Position numbers and translations under genes: made by a program. From JAJFIE01 sp964344255 (GTDB lineage: Bacteria > Pseudomonadota > Alphaproteobacteria > Rhodospirillales > Casp-alpha2), in the NCBI GenBank assembly GCA_964344255.1, contig CAYFMQ010000012.1, forward strand, positions 1 to 64,000: a stretch of 64,000 nt of DNA. The letters are read 5' to 3'. The notes under the pieces are model-generated. The model had not been told where the DNA came from. It worked only from the letters and a program-made list of their open reading frames with translations, and did not search any database. Numbering within the stretch: position 1 is the stretch's first letter; each line of letters starts with the position of its first letter. Of this stretch, positions 1-8,741 are shown piece after piece.

Positions 1-1
1 T

Positions 2-55
2 GCCGGCGAAATCGTCATCTCAAGCGGATCGGACGAAGACGAACTCGTTTATTAA
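2..55 (+). CDS. C-terminal tail of an unidentified protein (partial)
   Basis: An open frame enters from the window edge and ends with TAA at 53-55. It encodes the tail AGEIVISSGSDEDELVY, which is acidic. Only 17 codons are visible, so no family can be assigned. The next gene starts 270 bp downstream, so this is probably the end of a separate transcription unit. It could also be a chance open frame. Confidence 0.35.
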   Translation, partial: AGEIVISSGSDEDELVY

Positions 56-325
56 GGCCTTGAATTCATTCCTCGGACCCAAAATGCCAGCGGTTTTTTT
101 TGAAATGATTTTGCTGTCATTGACAAGTCGTCAGTGAGATGAAATAACCACCCTAAGCGATTGCACTACAAAGTGTTTTTGATTGTTTAGTATTTTCTAA
201 ACTTCAAATGCCCAGCAATCATCGGACGATAGAAACGTTAATCCGTTCTTCGCAACTTGTAACGTCTCTTGCGCCCAATTCTTTACTATTTCGCACACCC
301 TGATCCTGTCAGAGCATAATTAAGC

Positions 326-1243
326 ATGGATATTTATCTTCCTATTGCCGAAGTTTCAGTAAACGTCTTTCTGATACTTGGCATGGGTGGAGGCGTTGGC
401 TTCCTTTCCGGGCTGTTTGGTGTCGGTGGGGGGTTTTTGATGACTCCCCTTCTTATGTTCATTGGAATCCCTCCAGCCGTAGCTGTTGCAACAGAAGCCA
501 ACCAAATCGTTGCCTCTTCCGTTTCCGGTGTCCTGGCTCACTGGCGCCGGGGAAACGTGGACATAAAGATGGGAATAGTCCTGCTGGTCGGTGGTGTTAC
601 GGGATCAAGCGTCGGCGTTTTACTTTTCACATTTCTCCGTGAACTCGGCCAGATCGACCTTGTCATCAAGCTCTCCTATGTTGTTTTCCTCAGCATCATT
701 GGCACCCTGATGCTGATTGAAAGCATCAAGGTCATGATGGTTCGGAAAAAAACCGGCACCATCATGACCCGGAGAAGCCATACGTGGTTTCACGGGCTGC
801 CGTTTAAAATGCGTTTCAGGAAGTCGAAGCTCTACATCAGTGCAATCTTGCCATTTGCCATTGGGTTCTTCGTTGGTGTCCTTGCTGCCATTATGGGTGT
901 CGGCGGGGGGTTTGTGATGGTTCCGGCCATGATCTACCTGTTGGGTATGCCAACATCCGTCGTTGTTGGAACGTCCCTGTTCCAGATTATTTTTGTCACA
1001 GCTAACGTCACGATCCTGCAATCCGTCAGCAACCAGACGGTTGATATCGTACTTGCATTGTTGCTTTTGATCGGCGGTGTGATTGGGGCGCAAATCGGCG
1101 CCAGGGCCGGCGCCAAACTTCACGGTGAGCACCTGCGGGGGCTGCTGGCAATGATGGTTCTCGGGGTGTGCCTTAAGTTGACCTACGATCTGGTTGCTAC
1201 GCCATTTGACCTGTTCGAACTTGGGTATCTGGGAGGGCACTGA
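326..1243 (+). CDS. TauE/SafE family sulfite/anion permease
   Basis: This 305-residue polytopic membrane protein has the duplicated glycine-rich signature of the TauE/SafE (DUF81) family. The first copy is GLFGVGGGFLMTPLL near residues 30-44 and the second is MGVGGGFVMVP near 190-200, each starting one of two repeated helical bundles. Family members export sulfite, sulfoacetate or other small organosulfur anions. The substrate here is not determined. The gene opens a three-gene run: its TGA overlaps the next ATG (TGATG), so translation is probably coupled to the TIGR02186-type protein, followed by a universal stress protein. A cytosolic loop with a basic stretch lies between the two halves (about residues 135-165). 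No strong ribosome-binding site precedes the ATG. Confidence 0.9.
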   Translation: MDIYLPIAEVSVNVFLILGMGGGVGFLSGLFGVGGGFLMTPLLMFIGIPPAVAVATEANQIVASSVSGVLAHWRRGNVDIKMGIVLLVGGVTGSSVGVLLFTFLRELGQIDLVIKLSYVVFLSIIGTLMLIESIKVMMVRKKTGTIMTRRSHTWFHGLPFKMRFRKSKLYISAILPFAIGFFVGVLAAIMGVGGGFVMVPAMIYLLGMPTSVVVGTSLFQIIFVTANVTILQSVSNQTVDIVLALLLLIGGVIGAQIGARAGAKLHGEHLRGLLAMMVLGVCLKLTYDLVATPFDLFELGYLGGH

Positions 1244-2001
1244 TGCAAATAGTTCGAACGCACTTTAAATGGATTGGGTTGGCGCTTTGCCTCATTGTCG
1301 GACTAATTCCCGTTCTCAAGGCGCAGGATCTGGTCATTGACCTTTCCGATCCCATTGTCGCCATCACGACGGGATTCGCCGGAACAGACGTTTTGCTGTT
1401 TGGCGCCACACGTTCAGAGGGTGACTTGGTTGTTGTCGTTCGCGGCCCCCAGGAAAATCATATTATTCGGCGCAAGGAACGTATTGGCGGCGTCTGGATC
1501 AATCGCGATGAGGTTGAGTTCAGTGAAATTCCCTCTTTTTATGAAATTGCATCCAACCGGCCACTTGAAGAGTTTATCCCTGTTATGGATGCCGACATAC
1601 ACCAGATTGGTGTTGATAAACTGATATTCAAACCGGCTCCGTTACAGAAGCCCGTTGATGATATTACGCAATTCAGTAATGCGCTGATCCGCATCAAACA
1701 GCGGGAGGATCTGTATTCCAAGGAACCGACCGAGCTTGTTTATCTTGGTAACGGCCTGTTCCGAACGGAGGTTCACTTCCCTGCAAATGTTGCCGTCGGA
1801 ACCTATGGAATTGATGTTTATCTGTTCCAAAATGGAGAGCTTATAGAAAACCAGACCTCGCTTCTTAATGTCAGGAAGTTTGGGATCGAGGCTGGTATTT
1901 TTGATTTTGCGCATCGCCATTCCCTGGCGTACGGTGTTCTTGCGGTGTTAATCGCCTCATTGGCTGGCTGGCTGGCCAATGCGGCATTCCGAAAGAGATA
2001 A
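1243..2001 (+). CDS. TIGR02186 family membrane-anchored periplasmic protein
   Basis: This 252-residue protein has an N-terminal signal peptide (about residues 1-28, ending LKAQ), a periplasmic beta-rich body and one C-terminal transmembrane helix (about 228-248, followed by FRKR). It matches my recollection of the TIGR02186 family, conserved in alphaproteobacteria and regularly next to a TauE/SafE permease. The molecular function of the family is unknown. Its ATG overlaps the permease stop codon, so the two are almost certainly co-translated and may form one complex, with the permease in the membrane and this protein on the periplasmic side. That last point is inference from context. Confidence 0.8.
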   Translation: MQIVRTHFKWIGLALCLIVGLIPVLKAQDLVIDLSDPIVAITTGFAGTDVLLFGATRSEGDLVVVVRGPQENHIIRRKERIGGVWINRDEVEFSEIPSFYEIASNRPLEEFIPVMDADIHQIGVDKLIFKPAPLQKPVDDITQFSNALIRIKQREDLYSKEPTELVYLGNGLFRTEVHFPANVAVGTYGIDVYLFQNGELIENQTSLLNVRKFGIEAGIFDFAHRHSLAYGVLAVLIASLAGWLANAAFRKR

Positions 2002-2002
2002 G

Positions 2003-2512
2003 ATGGCTGACGAAACGGAAAATCAGAATCAAGACGAAGGCGCTCCCATTGAAGGGCGTACTTTCCTGTGCCTTGTCGATGATAGTGAAGAATTCGGCCC
2101 CACCCTCAGGTTTGCGTGCAAGCGTGCAATGAATACCGGGGGTCGGATTGCCCTGCTTTACATTATTCAGCCAGCTGAGTTTCAACATTGGCTGGGCGTT
2201 GGCGATCTGATGAAACATGAAAGCCGTGAAGAAGCCGAAGAGATGTGCAATGTCGTCGCCGACGTGGTCCAGAAGCGAACCGGTAAGTGGCCGGTTATCT
2301 ACATTCGCGAAGGCAGCCCTCAAGAAGTCCTGACACAGTTAATCGAAGAAGAACCATCCCTTTCTGTCCTGGTTCTGGGCGCTTCGACAAAAGGTGAAGG
2401 GCCGGGCCCCATCGTTTCCCACCTTGTCAACAAGATGGCAGGCGAGTTCACTCTACCTATAACGATTGTACCGGGTGGCCTGTCCGATGAGGAAATAGAC
2501 GCCATCACCTGA
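2003..2512 (+). CDS. Universal stress protein (UspA family)
   Basis: This 169-residue cytosolic protein has the Usp fold: a first strand FLCLVDDSEE near residue 22, an ARG/ACKRA-type helix, and a C-terminal nucleotide-loop region LGASTKGEGPGPIVSHLV followed by PITIVPG. That loop resembles the ATP-binding G-x2-G-x9-G-S/T loop of UspFG-type proteins. An in-frame ATG at 1979 overlaps the upstream gene. The ATG at 2003 is preferred because it follows a GAAAGAGA ribosome-binding site and gives the normal family N-terminus. It is third in the TauE-TIGR02186 operon. Its stop lies 3 bp from the convergent rpe stop, with no visible terminator between. Confidence 0.88.
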   Translation: MADETENQNQDEGAPIEGRTFLCLVDDSEEFGPTLRFACKRAMNTGGRIALLYIIQPAEFQHWLGVGDLMKHESREEAEEMCNVVADVVQKRTGKWPVIYIREGSPQEVLTQLIEEEPSLSVLVLGASTKGEGPGPIVSHLVNKMAGEFTLPITIVPGGLSDEEIDAIT

Positions 2513-2515
2513 TAA

Positions 2516-3172
2516 TTAGGCGTAAGAGGAGCGGATCGCAGCGATATTCGCCGCGTAATCGTCCCCTGAAAAGATGGCGCTGCCGGCAACCAGAACGTCT
2601 GCTCCCGCTTCCACGACATTGGCCGCATTGTCCGCCTTGACGCCGCCATCAACCTCCAGCTCTATGTCGCGCTCACCGATCATGGATCGAATCTGGCGGA
2701 TTTTATCCAATTGGCCTTCGATGAAAGTTTGCCCGCCAAAACCGGGGTTAACGGTCATCACCAGGATAAGGTCCACCTTGTCCAGGACGCATTCAATCGC
2801 TTGCACTGGTGTTGAAGGATTCAAGGAAACCCCTGCTTTCTTTCCCAGTGCCCTTATTTGCTGAAGAGACCGGTCAAGATGAGGGTCAGCTTCGACATGT
2901 ACCGTAATCACATCAGCTCCGGCTTCGGCGTAATCTTCAAGAAACGGCTGGGCGGGGTTGATCATCAGATGGACGTCGAACGGTTTTTTCGTCGTTTTTC
3001 TCAACGAAGCAATAACAGGCGGACCGAATGTCAGGTTGGGAACAAAGTGCCCATCCATGACATCGATGTGGATGTAATCGCATCCGGCCGCATCGATAGC
3101 GGCGATTTCTTCCCCCAGAATGGAGAAGTCGGCTGAGAGAATTGAGGGAGCGATTTTAACCGGTTTATTCAC
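2516..3172 (-). CDS. rpe: Ribulose-phosphate 3-epimerase
   Basis: This 218-residue cytosolic TIM-barrel enzyme interconverts D-ribulose 5-phosphate and D-xylulose 5-phosphate in the pentose-phosphate and Calvin cycles. Diagnostic motifs are IAPSILSADF near the N-terminus, the catalytic HIDVMDGHFVPN segment, VTVHVE, MTVNPGFGGQ and the second catalytic Asp in EVDGGV. Length is typical of the family. It is downstream of fba (40 bp gap) and tkt, all on the minus strand, forming a sugar-phosphate operon. Convergent with the universal stress gene. Confidence 0.96.
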   Translation of the reverse strand: MNKPVKIAPSILSADFSILGEEIAAIDAAGCDYIHIDVMDGHFVPNLTFGPPVIASLRKTTKKPFDVHLMINPAQPFLEDYAEAGADVITVHVEADPHLDRSLQQIRALGKKAGVSLNPSTPVQAIECVLDKVDLILVMTVNPGFGGQTFIEGQLDKIRQIRSMIGERDIELEVDGGVKADNAANVVEAGADVLVAGSAIFSGDDYAANIAAIRSSYA

Positions 3173-3211
3173 AATAAAGACCTTCCATGTTTATCGCCCA
3201 TATTCCGCAAG

Positions 3212-4276
3212 TTACTTGACCGTAGGATCCAGCGACCCTTCTGCGTAGCGTGTGGCCATCTCGCTCAAGGGAACAACCTTGATCTTTGAAGCCTTACCGG
3301 TGCATCCAAACCGTTCAAAACGGTCAATGCAAACTTCTTCCATGGCCGCGATCGCAGGCTTCAGGTAGGTGCGCGGATCAAACTCCGCTTTCTTTTCCCA
3401 TAAAACCTTCCTGATCTGGCCCGTAATCGCCATTCGGTTGTCCGTATCGATGTTGACTTTCCGAACGCCGTTTTTAATTCCGGTTTCAATTTCTTCCACC
3501 GGCACACCATATGTCTGGGGCATCTCACCGCCGTACTCGTTGATGATGTCCTGGAGTTCCTGCGGAACGGAAGAGGAGCCATGCATGACGAGGTGTGTAT
3601 TCGGAAGGCGTTCATGGATTGCCTTGATGACGTCCATTGCAAGTATATCGCCAGTCGGCTTGCGGGTGAATTTGTAGGCGCCATGCGATGTGCCGATGGC
3701 CACGGCCAAGGCATCAACCTTGGTTTTCTTGACGAAATCGGCCGCTTCATCCGGATCGGTGACGAGCATATCCTTGTCGAGCGTCCCTTCGAACCCGTGG
3801 CCGTCTTCCTTGTCACCCTTTCCGGTTTCCAGTGAGCCTAGGCACCCCAATTCACCTTCAACAGAGACACCGACAAGGTGCGCCATATCGACAACCTTTG
3901 AAGTTACATCGACGTTGTAATCATAGGATGCCGGGGTTTTTGCATCTTCCTCCAGCGATCCGTCCATCATGACGGACGAGAAACCGTTGGTAATGGCTGA
4001 CATGCAGGTGGCAGCATTGTTGCCATGATCCTGGTGCATGCAGACAGGAATGTCCGGATACATTTCCGTCGCAGCGATGATGAGGTGACGGAGAACGATG
4101 TCGTTGGCATACTTCCTAGCCCCCCGGCTGGCCTGCATAATGACGGGGCTGTCCGTTTTATCCGCCGCAGCCATAATCGCCAACATCTGTTCCATATTGT
4201 TGATGTTAAAAGCCGGCATGCCATAGTCGTTTTCTGCAGCATGGTCCAACAGTTGCCGAAGGGAAACTACAGCCAT
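3212..4276 (-). CDS. fba: Class II fructose-bisphosphate aldolase (CbbA/CfxA type)
   Basis: This 354-residue zinc-dependent aldolase cleaves or forms fructose 1,6-bisphosphate; Calvin-type relatives also act on sedoheptulose 1,7-bisphosphate. Zinc and active-site motifs are visible: CMHQDHGNN (zinc His), SVEGELG, GTSHGAYKF (zinc His), VMHGSSSVP and VNIDTDNR (phosphate binding). The length and the FERFGCTGKASKI C-terminal segment fit the long subgroup found in autotrophic proteobacteria. A good ribosome-binding site (AAGGAGTG) precedes the ATG. It lies between tkt (83 bp upstream) and rpe (39 bp downstream), so it serves carbon fixation, gluconeogenesis or glycolysis. Confidence 0.95.
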   Translation of the reverse strand: MAVVSLRQLLDHAAENDYGMPAFNINNMEQMLAIMAAADKTDSPVIMQASRGARKYANDIVLRHLIIAATEMYPDIPVCMHQDHGNNAATCMSAITNGFSSVMMDGSLEEDAKTPASYDYNVDVTSKVVDMAHLVGVSVEGELGCLGSLETGKGDKEDGHGFEGTLDKDMLVTDPDEAADFVKKTKVDALAVAIGTSHGAYKFTRKPTGDILAMDVIKAIHERLPNTHLVMHGSSSVPQELQDIINEYGGEMPQTYGVPVEEIETGIKNGVRKVNIDTDNRMAITGQIRKVLWEKKAEFDPRTYLKPAIAAMEEVCIDRFERFGCTGKASKIKVVPLSEMATRYAEGSLDPTVK

Positions 4277-4359
4277 TTTCTTACACTCCTTGAAAGATCA
4301 TCTCTTTTTTCAAATTCTACCATGTTTTAACACAGTGTATTTCGGCTATTTGAAATATG

Positions 4360-6411
4360 TTAAATCCTGGATTTTACTTCTGATACGATGGCGTCAGGCG
4401 TAATTCCGAAATGTTCAAACAGTTGTTTTGCAGGGGCTGAAGCGCCGAAACCGGACATACCGATAAATACATCGTCCTCCTGCAAGTATTGATCCCACCC
4501 AAACCTGACAGCCGCTTCAACAGCAACACGTAATCCCTTGCCAAGCACTGAGGAGCGGTAGTTTTTATCCTGTACGTTGAATAATTCCCAACTGGGCATT
4601 GATACAACTGCGACTGAAATGCCCTCATCCTCAAGGGCCTCGCGAGCCATCATTGCAACAGAGACTTCAGATCCTGTCGCCAGCAATGTCGCCTTGCGAG
4701 ATTCTATACCCCCCTTGGCTTCAGCAAGCACATAGGCGCCGCGAGCACACAGGTTTTCATCAACATGTTCTGTACGATAGGTCGGAACACCCTGGCGTGT
4801 CAGCACCATGCCTGATGGCGTTTCCCGCTCCTTTAGTGCAAGAGCCCAACATTCCGCCGTTTCGACGCCGTCACAGGGACGATAAACCGTGAAATTGGGC
4901 AAGGAGCGAAGCGACGCCATTGTTTCAACTGACTGGTGGGTCGGCCCGTCTTCTCCCAGTCCGATTGAATCGTGAGTCAAAACATAGATAACCCGTTTCC
5001 CCATCAATGACGAAAGCCGCATGGCGCCTTTCATGTAATCGGCAAACACCAGGAAAGTTCCGGCGTAGGGGATAAACCCACCGTGCAAGGATAGACCATT
5101 CATAATGGCCGCCATGCCATGCTCTCTGACACCATAGTGAATATACCGGCCCGTAAAGTCATCCCTGGACACCGGTTCCATTCCTGGCGCCTTGGTGTTG
5201 ACGGATCCTGTCAGGTCTGCAGAACCACCCAGCAATTCAGGTATGGAGTCGGAAATCGCTGCAAGCGTTTCACCGGAAGCAACACGTGTAGCCCATGAAG
5301 GCGCTTCTTCGGAAACCCGTTTTTTGTGCGCGTTAATTGAATCTTCCCAACCCGCCGGTAGTTCACCTCGCAATAGGCGATCGAACTCATTCCTCTTTTC
5401 ATCATCAAGGGCAGACAACCGACCCAGCCATTCATCTCGTTCTTCTTCGCCTCGTGAGCCGACTTCCCGCCAACCCGATAAGACATGATCTGGAACGACA
5501 AAGGGCTCGTGGTTCCAGCCAAGTCTTTCACGAGCGGCGATCAATTCATCATCACCCAAAGGCGCCCCGTGTGTTGACGAGGTTCCCTGTTTGTTGGGTG
5601 CTCCAAAACCAATAATGGTTCTACAGGCAATCAGTGTTGGTTTGTCAGATCGTTTTGCACCGGAAATCGCGACTGATACGGCCCCTTGATCGTGGCCATC
5701 CACCGAACAGACGTTCCATCCGGATGCTTCAAAGCGTTTCAGTTGATCATCTCGGACAGACAGGTCAGTGGAGCCGTCGATCGTTATAGAATTATCGTCA
5801 AAAAGAACGATAAGCTTGGATAGTCCCAGATTACCGGCAAACGAGACAGCTTCATGGCTGACGCCTTCCATCAGGCAGCCGTCGCCAGCGATTACATAGG
5901 TGTAATGATCGACAATTTCATCGCCGTAACGTTCATTCAGAAGTCTTTCGGCAAGCGCCATTCCCACCGCTGTTGCAATACCCTGCCCGAGAGGACCTGT
6001 CGTTGTCTCGATACCTGGCGCATGGCCATATTCCGGATGCCCGGCTGTAATCGAACCCAATTGACGAAAATCCTTAAGTTCATCAATGGTCATGCGGGGA
6101 TAACCCGTAAGGTACAGCAAGGAATACAACAACATCGATCCGTGGCCTGCAGACAGAACCAGCCTGTCGCGATCCGCCCATTCGGGATCTGACGCCACAA
6201 ACTTCAAGTGTTTGGATACCAGAGCCGTTGCGGCATCAGCAAAACCCATCGGCATTCCCGGATGCCCTGATTTAGCCTGTTGAACGGCGTCGGCAGATAG
6301 AAACCTGATGGCGTTTGCCATTTCAAGGGGCATTGCGTTCTCTAGGGCGCCGGAACTCCTATCTGCAGGTTCTGAAGGGATTTCGTTAGAGGTAGTTTCA
6401 ACACTCGACAT
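4360..6411 (-). CDS. tkt: Transketolase
   Basis: This 683-residue thiamine-diphosphate enzyme transfers two-carbon ketol units between sugar phosphates. Motifs in order: SGHPGMPMGFADAA near residue 47, the thiamine-binding GDGCLMEGVSHEA near 175, the pyrimidine domain with THDSIGLGEDGPTHQSVE near 480, and a C-terminal domain. Slightly longer than the usual 660 because of a 25-residue N-terminal extension. It heads the minus-strand tkt-fba-rpe set. The 346 bp between it and the divergent gene at 6758 should hold both promoters. Confidence 0.96.
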   Translation of the reverse strand: MSSVETTSNEIPSEPADRSSGALENAMPLEMANAIRFLSADAVQQAKSGHPGMPMGFADAATALVSKHLKFVASDPEWADRDRLVLSAGHGSMLLYSLLYLTGYPRMTIDELKDFRQLGSITAGHPEYGHAPGIETTTGPLGQGIATAVGMALAERLLNERYGDEIVDHYTYVIAGDGCLMEGVSHEAVSFAGNLGLSKLIVLFDDNSITIDGSTDLSVRDDQLKRFEASGWNVCSVDGHDQGAVSVAISGAKRSDKPTLIACRTIIGFGAPNKQGTSSTHGAPLGDDELIAARERLGWNHEPFVVPDHVLSGWREVGSRGEEERDEWLGRLSALDDEKRNEFDRLLRGELPAGWEDSINAHKKRVSEEAPSWATRVASGETLAAISDSIPELLGGSADLTGSVNTKAPGMEPVSRDDFTGRYIHYGVREHGMAAIMNGLSLHGGFIPYAGTFLVFADYMKGAMRLSSLMGKRVIYVLTHDSIGLGEDGPTHQSVETMASLRSLPNFTVYRPCDGVETAECWALALKERETPSGMVLTRQGVPTYRTEHVDENLCARGAYVLAEAKGGIESRKATLLATGSEVSVAMMAREALEDEGISVAVVSMPSWELFNVQDKNYRSSVLGKGLRVAVEAAVRFGWDQYLQEDDVFIGMSGFGASAPAKQLFEHFGITPDAIVSEVKSRI

Positions 6412-6757
6412 GAAGTGTCTCCCGCTGATTTAAACGCCCAGAGAGTATGGCTTTGCTTGTCGCGAATCCTGAAGCAAATGTCCAGTACTGCAGTCGTTTT
6501 TTTTGGAAATTTGTTAACAGAAAACATAATCAGTTTACATTCCGCTAGAATCGGCACTAATCTTATGGTGGTTTTTAGATTGAATTCGGTTCACGAATGA
6601 CGTGTGTCACAGATTCTTGGGGAAAAACCGGGTAAAATTACCTAATTGGGGATAAACAAGCCAGAACGTCTTGTCCTAATGTTAAGTGGTATCCGACATG
6701 CCGTTTAGGAATTCGGAGGTGTTTGTGTATACGCATCCGAAGGAAGTGGACATATAA
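6412..6757. other. Divergent intergenic region between tkt and the 333-residue gene
   Basis: This 346-bp AT-rich stretch separates two divergent genes and must hold promoters for both. I do not see an unambiguous -35/-10 pair, terminator or strong palindrome. The 3' end holds a 19-codon open frame (6698-6757), listed separately, that abuts the next start codon. Confidence 0.5.
6698..6757 (+). CDS. Possible 19-residue upstream peptide (leader)
   Basis: ATG at 6698 opens MPFRNSEVFVYTHPKEVDI, whose TAA is immediately followed by the ATG of the next gene (TAAATG at 6755-6760). A weak AAGTGG sits before it. The GAAGGAAGTGG ribosome-binding site for the downstream gene lies inside this frame, so translating ribosomes could influence initiation downstream. 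It may equally be a chance open frame in the 5' leader. Confidence 0.25.
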   Translation: MPFRNSEVFVYTHPKEVDI

Positions 6758-7759
6758 ATGGACCAGACACGACCGGAACAGTTAGATACTATTGATGATG
6801 CAGACAGGGATTCTCTGTGGAGACTCCCTTTGCTCATGATGCCCATCGAGCATAATGCACTCAAGCAGACTAAAATTGTTAAGAACAATCACCTGGAAAG
6901 CGTTATCGAACTTTTTAGCGATAAGGACACTGGCAAAGGGCATGTCCATCCTGCAGATTTGAAACAGGTGTTTTCTTCCATATCCAGTTCTGACTTGGAT
7001 ATTATTCATACGTTAGCGAAACTCGATAGTTACGACGTCTACAGTTTGCGTATCACACTGCGGCAAAACGGTATTGAAATTGATAACTATGACGATCTGA
7101 AACTTTCTGAAAGCAAGCAAAAGGAACTCCGTTCCTACATGCAGCCATTCCTTCAACAACTCGTCTTGAGCTTGTTCGGACCGGGAAACAATCCGGAAGG
7201 CCTGATCAACGGACAGGGCATTGACTGGTTATCGCTGTTTCAAAATCCTGACGCCAGCGAAACACGCGAGCGGTTGAAAAACATGGCTGTCAAACTCGAT
7301 ATCCCCATACTTGAGGTACCTAAATTTATTCAGGAATACGGTGATGTCTACTTATCCGTTGCCTACTACAGGGAGTGCCTGGACAAGATAAAACCGACGA
7401 TACACAGTTTTCTCAGGTCCACGACGGAAATTCTCAACCATCAGCAACTATCCCAGAACTATTCACTTCAGAAAGTATGCTCCCGGCTTAAGACGAAAGT
7501 GGAGAAAATAGAGGGAACACTTGGCTATCAATTGTCTGTGTTTGGAACGAGCAACCTGCAGATGTGGGAAGATATGTCACCTGAAAGTTTCAAGTCATTC
7601 CGCGAAACTGTGCACAGCAATCATACAAAGATGGGCGGTCTGATGTGCGCTTTGGCTGTTAAGATGAATGCCTGGCAGGAACGTTTTCCAAAACAAGATG
7701 ATGGCGGTCCATTACGCCGGGCAGATTTTATCCTGACGGATATGGGCCAGGGCTGGTAG
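6758..7759 (+). CDS. Unrecognised 333-residue cytosolic protein
   Basis: I do not recognise this protein. It is 333 residues, mostly helical by composition, with no signal peptide or membrane segment. The N-terminal third (about 45-130) reads as charged helices with an FSDKDTGKGHVHPADLK stretch that superficially resembles an EF-hand loop but lacks the full Asp/Glu pattern. The middle has SLFGPGNNPEGLINGQGIDW and a conserved-looking IPILEVPKFIQEYGDVYLSVAYYREC. A helical region with KTKVEKIEGTLGY follows (about 240-260). The start is supported by GAAGGAAGTGG eight bases upstream. It is divergent from tkt and convergent with the PRK-like gene, so its link to sugar metabolism is only positional. 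Confidence 0.75.
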   Translation: MDQTRPEQLDTIDDADRDSLWRLPLLMMPIEHNALKQTKIVKNNHLESVIELFSDKDTGKGHVHPADLKQVFSSISSSDLDIIHTLAKLDSYDVYSLRITLRQNGIEIDNYDDLKLSESKQKELRSYMQPFLQQLVLSLFGPGNNPEGLINGQGIDWLSLFQNPDASETRERLKNMAVKLDIPILEVPKFIQEYGDVYLSVAYYRECLDKIKPTIHSFLRSTTEILNHQQLSQNYSLQKVCSRLKTKVEKIEGTLGYQLSVFGTSNLQMWEDMSPESFKSFRETVHSNHTKMGGLMCALAVKMNAWQERFPKQDDGGPLRRADFILTDMGQGW

Positions 7760-7799
7760 ACAGTTATCTAAATTGAATTCATACGGATTCGTTCAGACA

Positions 7800-8741
7800 T
7801 CAGATCGCATGATGTCCTAACGCCGCCTTCACCATATGATACGTAATCAGTAACTGGGAAAGGGCAAGCGTGTGGCTCACCTCTTCCTTGTTGCCCTCTC
7901 CGAAGCTGCCGAGTTTATCGCGTAGATACTGGGCTTCAGGTATCAGGTTCCAGAGAAGGTCTTCCATCCCGCAGGCCCGCCGTTCGCTGATACTGCCGAG
8001 AATTTCAAGAACATCGACAGGCTTTCCATCTCTGTCGCGGGATAACTCCAGTTTAATGCCGGCTTTCGCTCCCGCTTCAATAATCGGTGAGAGATCAGGG
8101 TGAGGTAACGTCGGCCGCAATGTATGGCGCACGTTAAGCCCTGCCCCCATTTCCTCCTGATTGTCTTTCGGCGAGAAAAACTGAACGACCATGTCGGCGA
8201 ATGTTCTCTGCGGCCGGATGTATTGTTCGCTGGCATTCGTCCGGTAACGCAGTGCATCCATGACATCCTTGCGGGTGTAGCCACGCATCTGGGTGTCGCG
8301 TTGGATTTTCCAGCGTACACGCAAGTCTTCCGGTGGCTCGAGGTAGACTTTTACGTCGTAGCAGTCACGCATCGAACGCGTGGAATAACCTAACAAACCT
8401 TCAATGATGATATATTCACGCGATTCAATGTATTCGGAGGTGCCTAGCGTTCCGTCAACATGGTTGTAAACCGGCTTCAGGATTGGCTTTCCTTCCCGAA
8501 GGAGCTGAATATGCTGCTCCATGATATCGATGTAGTTTGCCGCCGGCTCCAGTGCGGTAACCTTTCTGTCCCGCCTTTCCTCTCTCGAATAACGGTGATA
8601 GTCATCGGTACAGATAGTGACAACCCGATCTGAGCCAAGAATATCGGCGATACCCTTTGCAAGAGTTGTTTTGCCTGTTGCCGAATCACCCACTATTCCG
8701 AGAATGATCGGACGGTCTGAAAGACGGTTGCTAGGCATCAT
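7800..8741 (-). CDS. Phosphoribulokinase-like sugar kinase
   Basis: This 313-residue P-loop kinase belongs to the phosphoribulokinase/uridine kinase superfamily. Walker A is GIVGDSATGKTTLA near residues 14-27, followed by ICTDDYHRYSREERR (substrate-binding Asp/Tyr/Arg segment), KPVYNHVDG near 93 and YIIIEGLLGY (Walker B-like). WKIQRDTQMRGYT is shared with phosphoribulokinases. Predicted reaction: ATP-dependent conversion of ribulose 5-phosphate to ribulose 1,5-bisphosphate. The P-loop differs from the GSSGAGTS/T type of classic octameric proteobacterial PRK and is closer to the cyanobacterial/plant pattern, so specificity is not certain. Its start overlaps the stop of the GlpX-like gene by 11 bp, so they are co-translated. 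Confidence 0.82.
   Translation of the reverse strand: MMPSNRLSDRPIILGIVGDSATGKTTLAKGIADILGSDRVVTICTDDYHRYSREERRDRKVTALEPAANYIDIMEQHIQLLREGKPILKPVYNHVDGTLGTSEYIESREYIIIEGLLGYSTRSMRDCYDVKVYLEPPEDLRVRWKIQRDTQMRGYTRKDVMDALRYRTNASEQYIRPQRTFADMVVQFFSPKDNQEEMGAGLNVRHTLRPTLPHPDLSPIIEAGAKAGIKLELSRDRDGKPVDVLEILGSISERRACGMEDLLWNLIPEAQYLRDKLGSFGEGNKEEVSHTLALSQLLITYHMVKAALGHHAI

Noticed and set aside
620..1240. 206-residue minus-strand open frame
   Set aside because: Antisense to the TauE permease; His/Gln/Asn-rich low-information translation typical of a shadow frame.
6900..6970. EF-hand-like SDKDTGKGHVHPADL in the 333-residue protein
   Set aside because: Lacks the Asp/Asn pattern and the position-12 Glu of a calcium loop.
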